This document shows positions 21,915 through 34,060 of a stretch of DNA of 64,000 nucleotides, piece by piece. The DNA is from Porodaedalea pini. Lineage: Eukaryota; Basidiomycota; Agaricomycetes; Hymenochaetales; Hymenochaetaceae. The notes under the pieces are model-generated. The model saw only the letters and a list, made by a program, of their open reading frames with translations, made no database searches and was not told the DNA's origin. How positions within the stretch are numbered: the first letter of the stretch is position 1; every line of letters begins with the position of its first letter. Location: NCBI GenBank assembly GCA_002794775.1, contig NBAY01000051.1:186001-250000 (forward strand). Reading direction: 5' to 3'. The position numbers were made by a program, and so were the translations under genes.

Positions 21915-24175
21915 CTATGACTGGATTAAGCCAAGCCTTTGGCGGGCCGTGAAGAGGAGAATTTTCGATAGCAGATACGGTGTCATCAATGCCGTTGGCG
22001 GCGCCATGAAGAAACGGACTTTGTACAGTACGCTGTCGATTTCCTTGTCCTGTCGAGTCAAGAAATGAGATGATTTAGTACATGCTGAGATAAAGCGATC
22101 AGGAAAGGCAAGTGAACGTACCAAGCCCGCCATTTCCATGACGATGCTCGCAATACCGCCCATCAGCCACTCGTCACTGTTCTTCTCGCCCTTCACAGGA
22201 ACTGTAGTCTCCCATGAGTAGTCTGCAATACAGGTGAGCCTTCATCAGATCGCCGCTCCGAGACCCCCGAATGCGCTGGACTGACCTGTAGGCTTTGTGC
22301 CATCCCAGATGCCCTGGATCTTGTCCTTGTGCATGACGAAGAAATCGCGCCCAAAGTTAGGAGGGAGCTTCGTTGACTCGGCCAATCGATTAGACTTCAG
22401 CATGGCATCGAGGGCGATCGCGCCGATGGTTGCTTTAGAGCATCCCTGACTATATGGACACATTAGTTTCTTGGTACTTAAAAAGAAACGGAGAAGGACA
22501 CACCCAAATGTTGGATTAGGACGCATGACGGAGTCTCCGATGCCGATGAAATTGTGCGGGACGTAAGGAGCCTGCTCGAATCGAATCCAGGAAAGATTGG
22601 CTGTCTATAATTGTTAAAAGACGCTTTTTAAGCCTAATGGAAGGCTTGACTTACGATATCTGCCTGTGGAGACTTCACAAGTATCCTTCTGTTCCATAAG
22701 GATGTCGAGGAAGGGGAAGAACCAGTCCGGTACTTTCTGATGGTCGTCCTCTAAGCCTCTGTACCAGTCTTCGATCTCCGAGATGTCCATCGGCAGCGGC
22801 GGCTCGCCCCATCCGCCGAAAACCAGTTCAACTATGATACCATCCGTTAGTCTATAGTATACCACGGTTTAGCACTAGCAAGGAACGATACGTACTGCGG
22901 TGTCCTTCGATCCGATTGATCATGAACAGCTTGTTCTCCTTGCCAGGTACGGGCATGTACGTGTACATCCACGGAACGTTCTCGTAACCACCGGGAACGC
23001 GTAAGCGCGCGCGCGCCTCCGGAGGGACGTGGAATCGATACCGGATGTACTTCTGAGCTGTGTTATATTCAATCTTCACGTCATCCCACGAAAGCGCGCC
23101 TGACGGGATGTGGCGTTGAAGAACTTCGGAATTCGTGGGGTCGGTCGCGATGCGGCGAAGCCACTTGAGACCTGCCTGAGACCCACCAGTGCAATCTTTT
23201 TTGCAATCGTCGTAAGCTAAATATGTATTTGAATTTGCAAAGAAGAAAGTATACCAATGGCAAGCGTAGCAGGGATTTCTTCCACGGTTCCGTCGGCGGA
23301 GCGGATAGTGACAGATGAGATGGTCGTGGGGTCTCCAGGTGCGGTGTTGAGAGCAGTCGCAGTTGCAGCCTTCGTGCGGATACGCTTTGAATAGTTCAGA
23401 ACGAGGCGCCGGAGCAAGCGCTCGTAAATCTCGCGAGTCATGAAAAAGCATTCTGGGACCTTGCTGCCAGTGTATTCTTGCCTTGGGAGGGCCAAAACCC
23501 TGCGTCCGTAAGCGTACACATTCATGTCATATTCGGAGATGCTGGAGAGCAGGATTAGCGTTGGCCAGGAAGGAATAAAGAACCGAATCACCATCCGTTA
23601 GTGCTTCTGATCTCGTCATCCACGTTCGGGAAATATTTTCTTAGAGCATCGAGTGCGATAGGCTGGAAAACTGGTGATGGATCCTATCAGTCGTTTATTA
23701 AAAGCTACGAACCGCTGATGTCCGCACCATGATCCGCATGGTATTGCATGACCCTCGAGCGCGCGTTTTCTCTGCTCTTCTCGACATAGGTACCCTTTTC
23801 ATCGTAGGTGTTGCCCGTGCCTTCCTCAGTGAGTGTCCATGCGTCCGGCTCGACAATGAGGACGTCCTCAAAATGGTCCGCCGCCACGAGTGCCGTCCAC
23901 AAGCCGGCGATACTGCAATGGTAATAGGCTCGGTCAATGCCTACTATCAGCAACGCTAGATGTTGATTGACGGACCTTCCGCCACAGACGACTGCGGTTC
24001 CTCTTATTCTCTTCTCATCGGGCCTTGCATTCGCCGGCCCAAGCTTGTTGACGTCGTTGAGGACGGTGAACTTGCGGATGAAGAAATTGTCGAGAAACGA
24101 GCCAGCCAAACGCCATGCAAGGAGGATAGCTGGAAGAGCGCAGGCTCCTGCTGCGAGCTGAGGGGAGAACTCCAT
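21915..24175 (-). CDS. FAD-dependent oxidoreductase (monooxygenase-like)
   Basis: At least six exons on the minus strand from ATG 24175. A hydrophobic N-terminal segment (residues ~7-25, GACALPAILLAWRLAGSFL) may be a signal anchor. Splicing at 23975-23913 restores the dinucleotide-binding motif GTAVVCGGSIAGL, followed by an acidic strand end (VLIVEPD). Downstream, LRRLVLNY, IRSADGTVEEIPATL and DCTGGSQAGLKWLRR are typical of the large basidiomycete family of FAD/NAD(P)-binding flavoproteins. The second FAD-contacting DG/GD-type motif near the C-terminus (IGDSVMRPNP, ~22520) is also visible. The substrate is unknown; relatives are often secondary-metabolism or detoxification enzymes. The frame closes at 21915 after a hydrophobic C-terminal part. 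Some internal splice sites are not resolved. Confidence 0.8.
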
Positions 24176-24656
24176 GAGAGTTGAGTAGAAGAACGAACAG
24201 GCGCTTCTTATATAAATTACACGTCCGTTCCCGGCACCGAACGGGTAGATGGATCTCTCCTAGAAGAAGGTAGCAACGAGATTATGAGAACACAGTTAAA
24301 CAGACCCTACGCGACGGCTTCTATCCCTTGAAACAGAAACATCGGAGATGGTTTCTTGCGCCTCTGGAGCATTGCAGGCCTCCAAAAAGCGAGGAGAACC
24401 TAGGTGTTAGTCCGTGTCGTAAAGCCGGGTATCGAGATGCACATCGTGTCTCTTTTCAGTTTTTGGTCAAACAAAAGTGACTGGAATCGAGATGGGGAGG
24501 TCATCGTTGCAGACAAACAGAAGTTCTAGTCGGGCTCTCGGCATCCGCTAGATGTTCTAAAAAAATCGCAAAGCGCGGTCCTTCTCAGGCGCGGTCGCCT
24601 TTTCTCATGTTACGAGTTCACGCGTCAGCTACGCGTGACGCTCTCACACTGCAGCC
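24176..24656. other. Divergent intergenic region, FAD oxidoreductase / STK16-like kinase
   Basis: 481 bp between two divergent start codons; it holds the promoters of both. No coding sequence is supported. Confidence 0.5.
24207..24216 (-). promoter_or_regulatory. TATA box of the FAD oxidoreductase gene
   Basis: On the minus strand the sequence reads ATTTATATAAG about 30-40 bp before the ATG at 24175, a good TATA match. The short distance implies a very short 5' leader or a start at the next ATG. Confidence 0.5.
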
Positions 24657-26481
24657 ATGTCCTTGCCTCCTCAGCTCCTACAGTCCGTCGACAACCTCAA
24701 GGAGCGCGCAAAAGATGCATTATACGCGCTCACATCTTGTCTATGTCACCCTTCCGCAAAAGTGAAGATCAATGGCCGGACTTGTCTGTTGCATTCGCTG
24801 CTTCTCGTCTTGCTGCATTGCTGACACCATTGCCTGCTAGTCAAAATTGTAAAGGTCCTCGGAGAGGGTGGCTTCTCATTTGTATACCTTGCTCAAGATG
24901 AAGATAGTGGCGTGGGTCTTGTGGACAACCTTCGAAACGCACAGTCTCATTCAATCGGTATTCTAGCGTCAGTTTGCTCTCAAGAAGATCCGCTGCCCCA
25001 CAGGTTCAGAAGGTGTCAAGGAGGCCATGCGAGAAGTGGAGGCGTACAGGCGCTTCAAGTATGTGTCCTAATTCCTATCATGCATGAGGTCCTAATGATT
25101 CTACAGGCACCGCAATATCATTCGCATACTAGTATGTGAATAGTGCCTCTTCCTTAACAAGTTGCCTCAATTGTGTTAGGACTCTGCAATCGTTCAGGAC
25201 ATTGATGGAGAAGGGAAGATTGTTTATCTCTTCCTACCCCTGTACAAAGTATGTTCCCATTTGTTTTTCCATTGTGCTTCTTTTCTCAGTCGTGTTCCAG
25301 CGAGGAAATCTTCAGGACGCAATCAATGCCCATCTCATCACTGGTACGCGCTTCTCGGAGTCTGAGATGCTCCGTCTTTTTCGCGGTACCTGCGAGGCCG
25401 TGCGTGCCATGCACACCTTCCGTGCCACCAAGGCTTCCCAGACTCAGGCGTCGACGTCTGGACAGCGCCGGCCGGAGAGCATCCCCGCATCAGCCCGTCC
25501 GCGATCAAAACAGAACGGAAATTTGGGCGGGCCAGTTGTACACCATGGAAGCGACGATGAAGACGACGACGATATGCTGCCCCAACCTGAGGGTGATGGT
25601 GTGGGTGGATACAGCTATGGGAATGACGGCGGGTCGAGCATCCCGCTGGTCACTAAACATGCGATAGAAGACGAGGGAGATGTTATATTTGATGGTGACG
25701 AGGAACTAGTAGACCGTGGTCTTGACGGCGCCGATCCAAGCCAGATGGAGGTCGTCCCATATGCACACCGAGATCTCAAACCTGGGTATGTTTTCTAATC
25801 TTGAACGTTTTCAACGTGTTTTGTCTCATTCCTCCCGCAAAGGAATGTAATGGTCGCCGACGATGGCTCTCCGATCCTCATGGACTTTGGCAGTGCGCTC
25901 AAAGCCCGCATTAAGATTGAAACCCGTCAGCAGGCGTTATTACAACAGGTGGGCTTCCGCCTTTACACATGTGCAAATGCTGACTTGAAAACTTGCCCTA
26001 GGACATAGCTGCAGAGCAAAGCACGATGGCTTACCGTGCACCGGAACTGTTTGATGTAAAAACTGGTGTTACACTTGATGAGAAAGTTGACATATGGGTG
26101 CGTTTCGTCTGGTCTTCGGCGTCATTCACGTGCACACTGACATTTCCCCCGCAGTCGCTCGGATGTACGCTCTTCGCGCTTGCTTATCTGCACTCGCCCT
26201 TCGAGACTCTCGCAACGACCGAACAGGGCGGGTCTATCGCCATGGCGGTTATGAATGCAGCGTACAAGCATCCGCGCGACTCTGCCTACTCGCAAGGCCT
26301 ACGGGATCTCATCGATTCAATGTTGAAGGCAGACCCGGCTCAAAGACCGGATATACACCAGGTGCGTTAGGAAGAGGGTATTTCGGCATCGAGTGTAATG
26401 TGGCGCTAATTCAAGGTTTCTGCTTCTTTGCGCGTCTAGGTAATTGCGCAGACTGATGGCGTGATACGAAATCTCGCATAG
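24657..26481 (+). CDS. ENV7: Ser/Thr protein kinase, STK16/Env7 (NAK) family
   Basis: A membrane-associated kinase family acting at the vacuole or Golgi in yeast and animals. Exon 1 (24657-24784) gives MSLPPQLLQSVDN; the first intron (24785-24840) joins FKIVKVLGEGGFSFVYLAQD, the Gly-rich loop. Then QFALKKIRCPTGSEG (β3 Lys), HRNII, YLFLPLYKRGNLQDAI, AHRDLKPGNV (catalytic loop), ILMDFGSA (DFG), MAYRAPELFDV (APE), DIWSLGCTLFALAYLHSPFE and a C-terminal DPAQRPDIHQVI. The adjacent Cys pair in SCLCHP near residue 30 could be palmitoylated, as in STK16/Env7. Oddity: ~100 acidic, low-complexity residues are inserted between αE and the HRD motif (25430-25770). The stop is TAG at 26479. Most introns are 50-60 nt. 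Confidence 0.9.
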
Positions 26482-26632
26482 AATTCAAAATCATCTTGAA
26501 CTTAGTCTTTATTCACTTTTGCTTCGTTGTTTCCTACTCATGGACGGACTATCTTATGCGGAATTCCGAGGGAAAAAAAAAACATTGTAAATCAATGACA
26601 GGAGCAGGATCGGACTGAACAGATAACGAAGA

Positions 26633-28151
26633 CTAGTCAAAAATAACAAGATCTTCTGTTGCCTTTCGTTTCCGCTCATTCTGCATCTTCTCTGTTCGCT
26701 TCTCCCTATCGTCTTTCCTCATGCTTTTCGATTCCTTCGTTCTCGACTTCGACTTCTTTGCGGACGCTTTGGTCGGACCGACTTCCTTTGGTCCTGTACC
26801 GTCTTCCGCCCCATCGAAATAGCGAGCACTCTTACGACTGAGGGCATCGCGGTCCGCATTCTTCCCTTCAGGTGCTCTCCTTTTGCTTTTGTCCCTTGGA
26901 TGTCGTCGCGTATCGGAAGGCGTAGTGCCTTTGCTCGCTTCCATTTTCCTCGCATGTGCCTCGCCTTTGGACTTCAACGTTTTAATCTTCTTGACCAGAG
27001 GAGCCTTGCGGTCGCTGCTGATGATGGCGACGTCTTCGGACACCTTTACGTTCGCCATTGATGCTTTGGCCATGCCTTTCAGCTTTGACCCGGCGCCTGC
27101 AGCTTCCACTTCGTCGACCCCCATATCAACATTTGCTTTGGCTTTGGCTTTAGCCTTCGTCTTCATCTTCGACGACTTGGCCATCGCTGACTGGTCGCCG
27201 GCGTCCGCCTTCTTGCCGCCGCCGTCTTTGTGAGTGTCCTTTTCCTTAGAGACCTTGCGTCTCTTCTGCGGCCTCTCGGAAGCAGCTTTGTCAGACTCGG
27301 GACCAGAGGCCGCGCCAGCATCGGCGCTCTTTGCTGCGCGCGCCTCTTTCTTTTTCCGCTCGATGATTAGTTTCGCCACCTCGCGCTTTTTCCTGATTGA
27401 TTCCAGCTTTGCTTTCTGATAGAAAAAGAGAATAAGCTGTGAAGGGTCAGTTTAATGCGTGAAACCAGCAACGCACGCGCTTGAGTCCCCGCTTGGATAC
27501 GTTCTTTGCAGTTATGGCTGCTTTCGGCTTTCGCGAAATGACGGCGGCGACGCGTCTTGGATCTTTCGACTTATTATTTCGAGTCTCTGCTAGCTCGCAG
27601 AACCTTTTGAAGCGACGGACGTGTGCCTAGAGAGAAATAAAAATTAGGAAAATATGAGTGGATAATTTTGCAAAAAGATATAAATTCGACCACCTTACCG
27701 AGGATCCGACATGTAATTCCACCATTTTGCTGTTCTTGAGCAGCTTTTTCGGGCAGACAATGCACGCGCGTATGTCTGGGTTCATTGATACGAGGTAAAT
27801 TGGATTTTTGACAGCCTCACTGAGCGGCATGGGCGGCTCGTCGTCCAGCTCCAGCTCCTCGTCAAGAGCGAGTCCCTCCTCGTCGGTATCGTCCTCATCC
27901 TCCGATCCTCCGCCCTCAGCTGCGAGCCATTCCATCTTTAGTTCTGCATCAGACCCGCCATCGAGCTCATCGCCGATGTTCCTCCTGTCTTCATTCAAGT
28001 CGGAATCCGAGTCTGAGTCCGAGTCCGAGTCTGAATTCGACTCGTCGCTGTCGGTGTCCTGCATGCCGAACATCTGCCTCGCCTCCTCGTCAAGGCCAAG
28101 CTCCTCATCGAGTTCATTCTTCTTTTGCTTTTTCGTGATTCGTTTGAACAT
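26633..28151 (-). CDS. U1-type C2H2 zinc-finger, lysine-rich nucleolar-like protein
   Basis: Three phase-0 exons (28151-27699, 27626-27477, 27415-26633) give 461 aa. Residues ~1-110 are very acidic, with a run of Ser-Asp dipeptides encoded by a tandem TCNGAN repeat (~28006-28045). A single zinc finger, C-x2-C...H-x4-H (ACIVCPKKLLKNSKMVELH joined across the first intron to GSSAHVRRF), is of the U1/matrin type that often binds RNA or pre-ribosomes. The C-terminal half is Lys/Ala/Glu-rich with several KKRK-type nuclear localisation signals. A role in ribosome biogenesis is inference from composition. Divergent from CYP51 with only 216 bp between the start codons. Confidence 0.75.
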
Positions 28152-28367
28152 AGTGAAAACGTGTAGGTGCTGGATGTCCTCTACTCCTCGGCGCGCGACG
28201 CGAGCACGGGACAGGTAATGAAGACAAAATGATTTGCACGGCAAAAGCCGGCATGTAATATTAATGGCCTGACCTTGAGATTCGGTGTAATAAAAAAAGA
28301 CGGTACCGTGAGGTCCTAGGTTCCCTCCCACCATCTCCCATCTCGACACCAGACGCGTCGACGAGCT

Positions 28368-30432
<2,065 letters not shown>

Positions 30433-31148
30433 TTGGGTTTGATGAATATCCTTATACCCGTTGATGGATCTTGGATGCATGCTTTTACAAGTGCTTCATC
30501 GTCGCCGTCCTCTTTGCAAATTAGAGTACTCGCATAAGCGTAATATACATTGAGCAACCCATTTGTGGTGTGTTCTTGGTCCGGCGGGCATAAATTCTTG
30601 CGGAGGGTAAGGAAGCCAAGTTCAGAGTTCCCTCAAGGAGTCGGTCGTTGCATACATATATGGCCCATAAAATTCTATGATCTATAGTCGGTCTGAAATC
30701 GCAAGGAGAGAGCGGCGGGTCCACTAGAGAGGCCCATCACCTCAAGAGTGAATTACTACTCATTACTTGGAACTTTATGGCAAGCACTATTCTCGAGACC
30801 ATCTGTAGCGGTGCTCATTCGCAGTCAGGCCAGGAGAGGGAGCTGAAATATATGATTGCCAAGGTGAAAGAGAAAAATAGAACCAGTATGTATAACTTCA
30901 AGGAGCGAGGATTGGATAGATGATGGGTGTACAATAGTAATGGCTGATACAGTGAACGATTATACAATGTATATCATAGAGAAAAACTCCTAGAGGAAAA
31001 TATCTAAAAAAGGATCGACGAGAGTTTTGAGATGCGGAACAAAAGAGTGTGGTAGAACAAGGATGTAAGGGAGTTGAAAGGTGATTCATATGAGCGTGTA
31101 AGGGAAGCTCATCCGAAGATGAGATGACTGGGTGTGGGGGGAGACACT
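30433..31148. other. Intergenic between convergent genes
   Basis: 716 bp without a supported gene; 3' UTRs of CYP51 and of the minus-strand gene ending at 31149. Confidence 0.55.
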
Positions 31149-32182
31149 TCACGACATCCTACGGGCAGGGGCAGTGAAAATAACTTGGTAGAAGTTCCCC
31201 ATGCGGCGTTCGAGCTTTGTGACTCTGACATCGCTATCACCAAAAGCCAGGACGTCGAGTGCTGGCGTTGCCTTCTTCTTCTTCTTCTCCTCCCCCTCGT
31301 CTTGTCTCGCCTTCCCCTTCCCCTTCGTGTCGTGCCTTGCCTTGATGTCCACCAATTGCTGGTTCTGAAAAAAATAAAAAAAATAAACACTGAGTGAGCA
31401 GGTTTGCGACACACAATGCAGGGAGAAGAGTGGACATACTCGTACTGTAGACTTGAATTCCTCAAACATGTCCCTGATATTACTTATAATTTCTAACCTT
31501 GCTTCGAATGGCGTACGAAAATTGCAAAGGTTGACCCTTTTCTTATAGGCATCGTAACCCTCCCACTAAGAGAGAAGTAGGTTTAAGAGATGGATAAGTC
31601 ATGATCAAGGGGGTCCGAAGTACGTACCTGAAAAGCCAAAAAGATAACCGATGTTCCAATGCCTAGAGGGCCATTTTCAACGGCGTCGGGAGTGACGATA
31701 CAACACCCGGCTTCCGCCCTGCCAAGCCTAACGATATTTCCAGTGGCATCCCTGGGAAGAGGAGGGCCACTTGCGCCCTCAGGGAGAAGGGAATTTTGCG
31801 CAACCTTTGCATAATATAAGTCAGGTGCAGGTCCACTGGCGACTCTGCGGCCAACGCGATGTCTCAGCGGAGAGGAAGGAGACTCATACGGCGCAGAGAC
31901 GTTCCGTGCGCGCTCAGTCGTGCTCTTCGACGGGCTTGCAGGTGCGGACTTCTTTAGAAACAATATGTCGTATACATCTTTCTTTTTCCTCGGCGAAGGA
32001 AACGAAGAAACTTGACGTCTCTCCGGAGTTGGAGGAGGCGTTCTGGGTCTTGCCATTAGATCTTTCGCTTCAATCCGCCCTTCGTACCTCCGCACTACAC
32101 CCCTTGGATGCACAGGCAGCACCGGGACTGGCGACTCTGCGATAGCTCGCTCAGTGCGCGTCATCTTTTTGGGCGTCGACAT
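31149..32182 (-). CDS. Hypothetical basic protein
   Basis: Three phase-0 exons (32182-31628, 31565-31440, 31364-31149) with clean GTACGT/GTATGT donors give 298 aa. The N-terminus MSTPKKMTRTERAIAESPVP is basic and contains Ser-Pro/Thr-Pro sites (TPPPTPERR), possible proline-directed kinase sites. Residues ~120-225 include an ordered region (LGIGTSVIFLAFQ, then WEGYDAYKKRV). The C-terminus has a Lys-rich KKKKK tract encoded by a CTT repeat in the plus strand. I do not recognise the family and see no catalytic motif. Confidence 0.7.
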
Positions 32183-32816
32183 AGTTTAGAATAAGAGAGA
32201 GAGATTGAATTAAGAAGGGTGTAAGCTGAGGTTCAGTTCGAAGGCAGTATACAAGCTGTGACCAGACAGCGTTCGTTAAGCCAAACGAAACCGGGAGTGG
32301 GAAGAAACGAGAGAAGTGGATGGCACAAGTCGAAGGCGTCCGCATATTTAAAGGAAGTCAGGATGGCTAGCCACAAGCCGCGCTAAGAATTAGGAGACGT
32401 AAATGCTGCGCTGAAGTGGCCCTTGGTGAGTGCTCGGCCGCCAGTGCCATCAATGCGTGGCACGCTGCAGAGGATGAAAATCCAAGCGCGTGAGATAGGG
32501 AGAATGATACATAGCTGTAGAACAAAGAAGTCTCCAGCAAGGTTGTTTGTGGTTGAACGATGGTAGCACATACAGATTTTGATACAGAGGGCTTCCACAT
32601 TTTCCAGACTAAGCAGTTTTGAAGAATGATCAAGCCACTGCTCGTCAAGCATTGTGAATTTAGCAAATCTGACATGAAAACCACCGAATCTGTACTGCAA
32701 GCAGCCGAATTGTATACAGAAAGACTGCAATTGGAAGGCCACACTGAGCTATAGTTGTTTCAGAATCATCTGACGCAGATACTCTCTATCACTCACCTTT
32801 TTTTCCATTTAAATTT
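32183..32816. other. Intergenic
   Basis: 634 bp between the start of one minus-strand gene and the end of the next. No coding pattern; presumably the promoter of the 32182 gene. Confidence 0.5.
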
Positions 32817-33759
32817 TCAAGAGAACACTGTCTGGGGCTTCGCTTGCTTTTCACCGTCGACCCAGACGTCGACCTTTTCGTCATAGAATGCAGCAAAGCC
32901 TTTAATATCAATACACTCTGAGAGGGGGCTGCGATACCACCACACGATGTTCTCGACAACCTTTCCATCGTTGGGCAGACGGACAGAATAGTATGATGCT
33001 GTCCCCTAATAGGTGGCACAGAAATGAGCATTGTGCCTTATACTGAGAAAAATCAAAGAGAGATGAAGACAGACCTTGTATGGACACGCCGTGGTGAGGC
33101 TAGTGGGTTCCAGAAGGTCCACTCGACAATCCGTCTTCGGGATGTAGGTCCGGACGGGCAATCCAGTTTCAAAGAGCAGTCGTGGCTTGTGCGTGTTTGC
33201 TACTTCAACGCCGTCAACTTCCACGCGAACATGCCTGGACGACTGGAGAACGTCAACTCTCTTCAAGTAAATACACGAATATGAGTATATGATTGCAGCA
33301 CACACTACAGAAGTGCTACAGACCTTGTAAGGATCTTTGGGGTGCACAAAGATCTGTTCGTCTTCTTCGAACCAGGCGTCCATGGATGCAAAGATGACTT
33401 TTGAGAGTCCTGCAAGGTCTCCAGCCTCATCGTTGTACTTTACAACCGCCTTCTTGGCCACTTTCTTTCCCACGACGAGATCATAACTTTCCTGACCTTC
33501 ATCGTTGGAAGAATTAGGTGCCGATGGTCGCAGATACTCCTTCTTGATGTCTCCGCTTGAAAAGAAATATGTCGGATAGTAGGCGTGCTCCCACCTTCAG
33601 AACGGGTTTTAGGACACATCAAGAACTTTCTGAGCAATACAATTATGTGACGTACACAAGCTTAGCTGCCTTGGTATCGACAACCCACTCGCCCCCAGAT
33701 AACACCCTCACACGCTTGAGTGACGGTTCTATGTGAGGTTTGGTGAATGGCGGTGCCAT
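32817..33759 (-). CDS. DUF427 (PF04248) protein with two tandem domains
   Basis: ATG at 33759 gives MAPPFTKPHIEPSLKRVRVL, the usual fungal start of this family. Domain 1: FSGEWVVDT-like start, VWEHAYYPTYFFSSGDIKKE, AWFEEDEQIFVHPKDPYK. Domain 2: VEVDGVEVANTHKPRLLFETG, YIPKTDCRVDLLEPT, then TASYYSVRLPNDGKVVENIVWWYRSP and GFAAFYDEKVDVWVDG. The repeated W-Y-x-x-P pattern and the final 'FYDEKVD' strand are DUF427 hallmarks. An intron at ~33655-33596 restores KLVWEH. Cytosolic, no signal. The biochemical function of the family is not settled, so none is assigned. Confidence 0.88.
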
Positions 33760-34060
33760 GCTTGTCGAGGTGAGTGTATAAGTCAAAGTAGCACATAGCT
33801 TACCACTCAGTATTTACAACGCAAAAAACAGGGGTCTTTCGACATGCCCTTATTCATCAATGGAGACGCTTTGTGTTCTGAATTCATTTGCTCAATCAGC
33901 TGGTCAGCTTGAGTCTCAGCTCAGGTAAGAAGGCATGCGTTACCTAAGACTGGCTTGAAGCGGTCACTGCCGCACGTGATCGTGGCGCGACGCGACGGCG
34001 CGCTTGTTGCTTGCTCGACGCTCAACAAGACACTCAGCGACTACGAGCGTCGTGCCAACA
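33760..34060. promoter_or_regulatory. Divergent promoter region, DUF427 gene / 34061 gene
   Basis: 301 bp between divergent start codons, containing a CACGTG-type core (gcacgtgatc, ~33972) and several CGCG-rich motifs. No coding sequence. Confidence 0.4.

Noticed and set aside
27808..28218. Plus-strand Ser-rich 136-aa frame
   Set aside because: It is the antisense shadow of the Asp/Ser repeat in the minus-strand zinc-finger gene.
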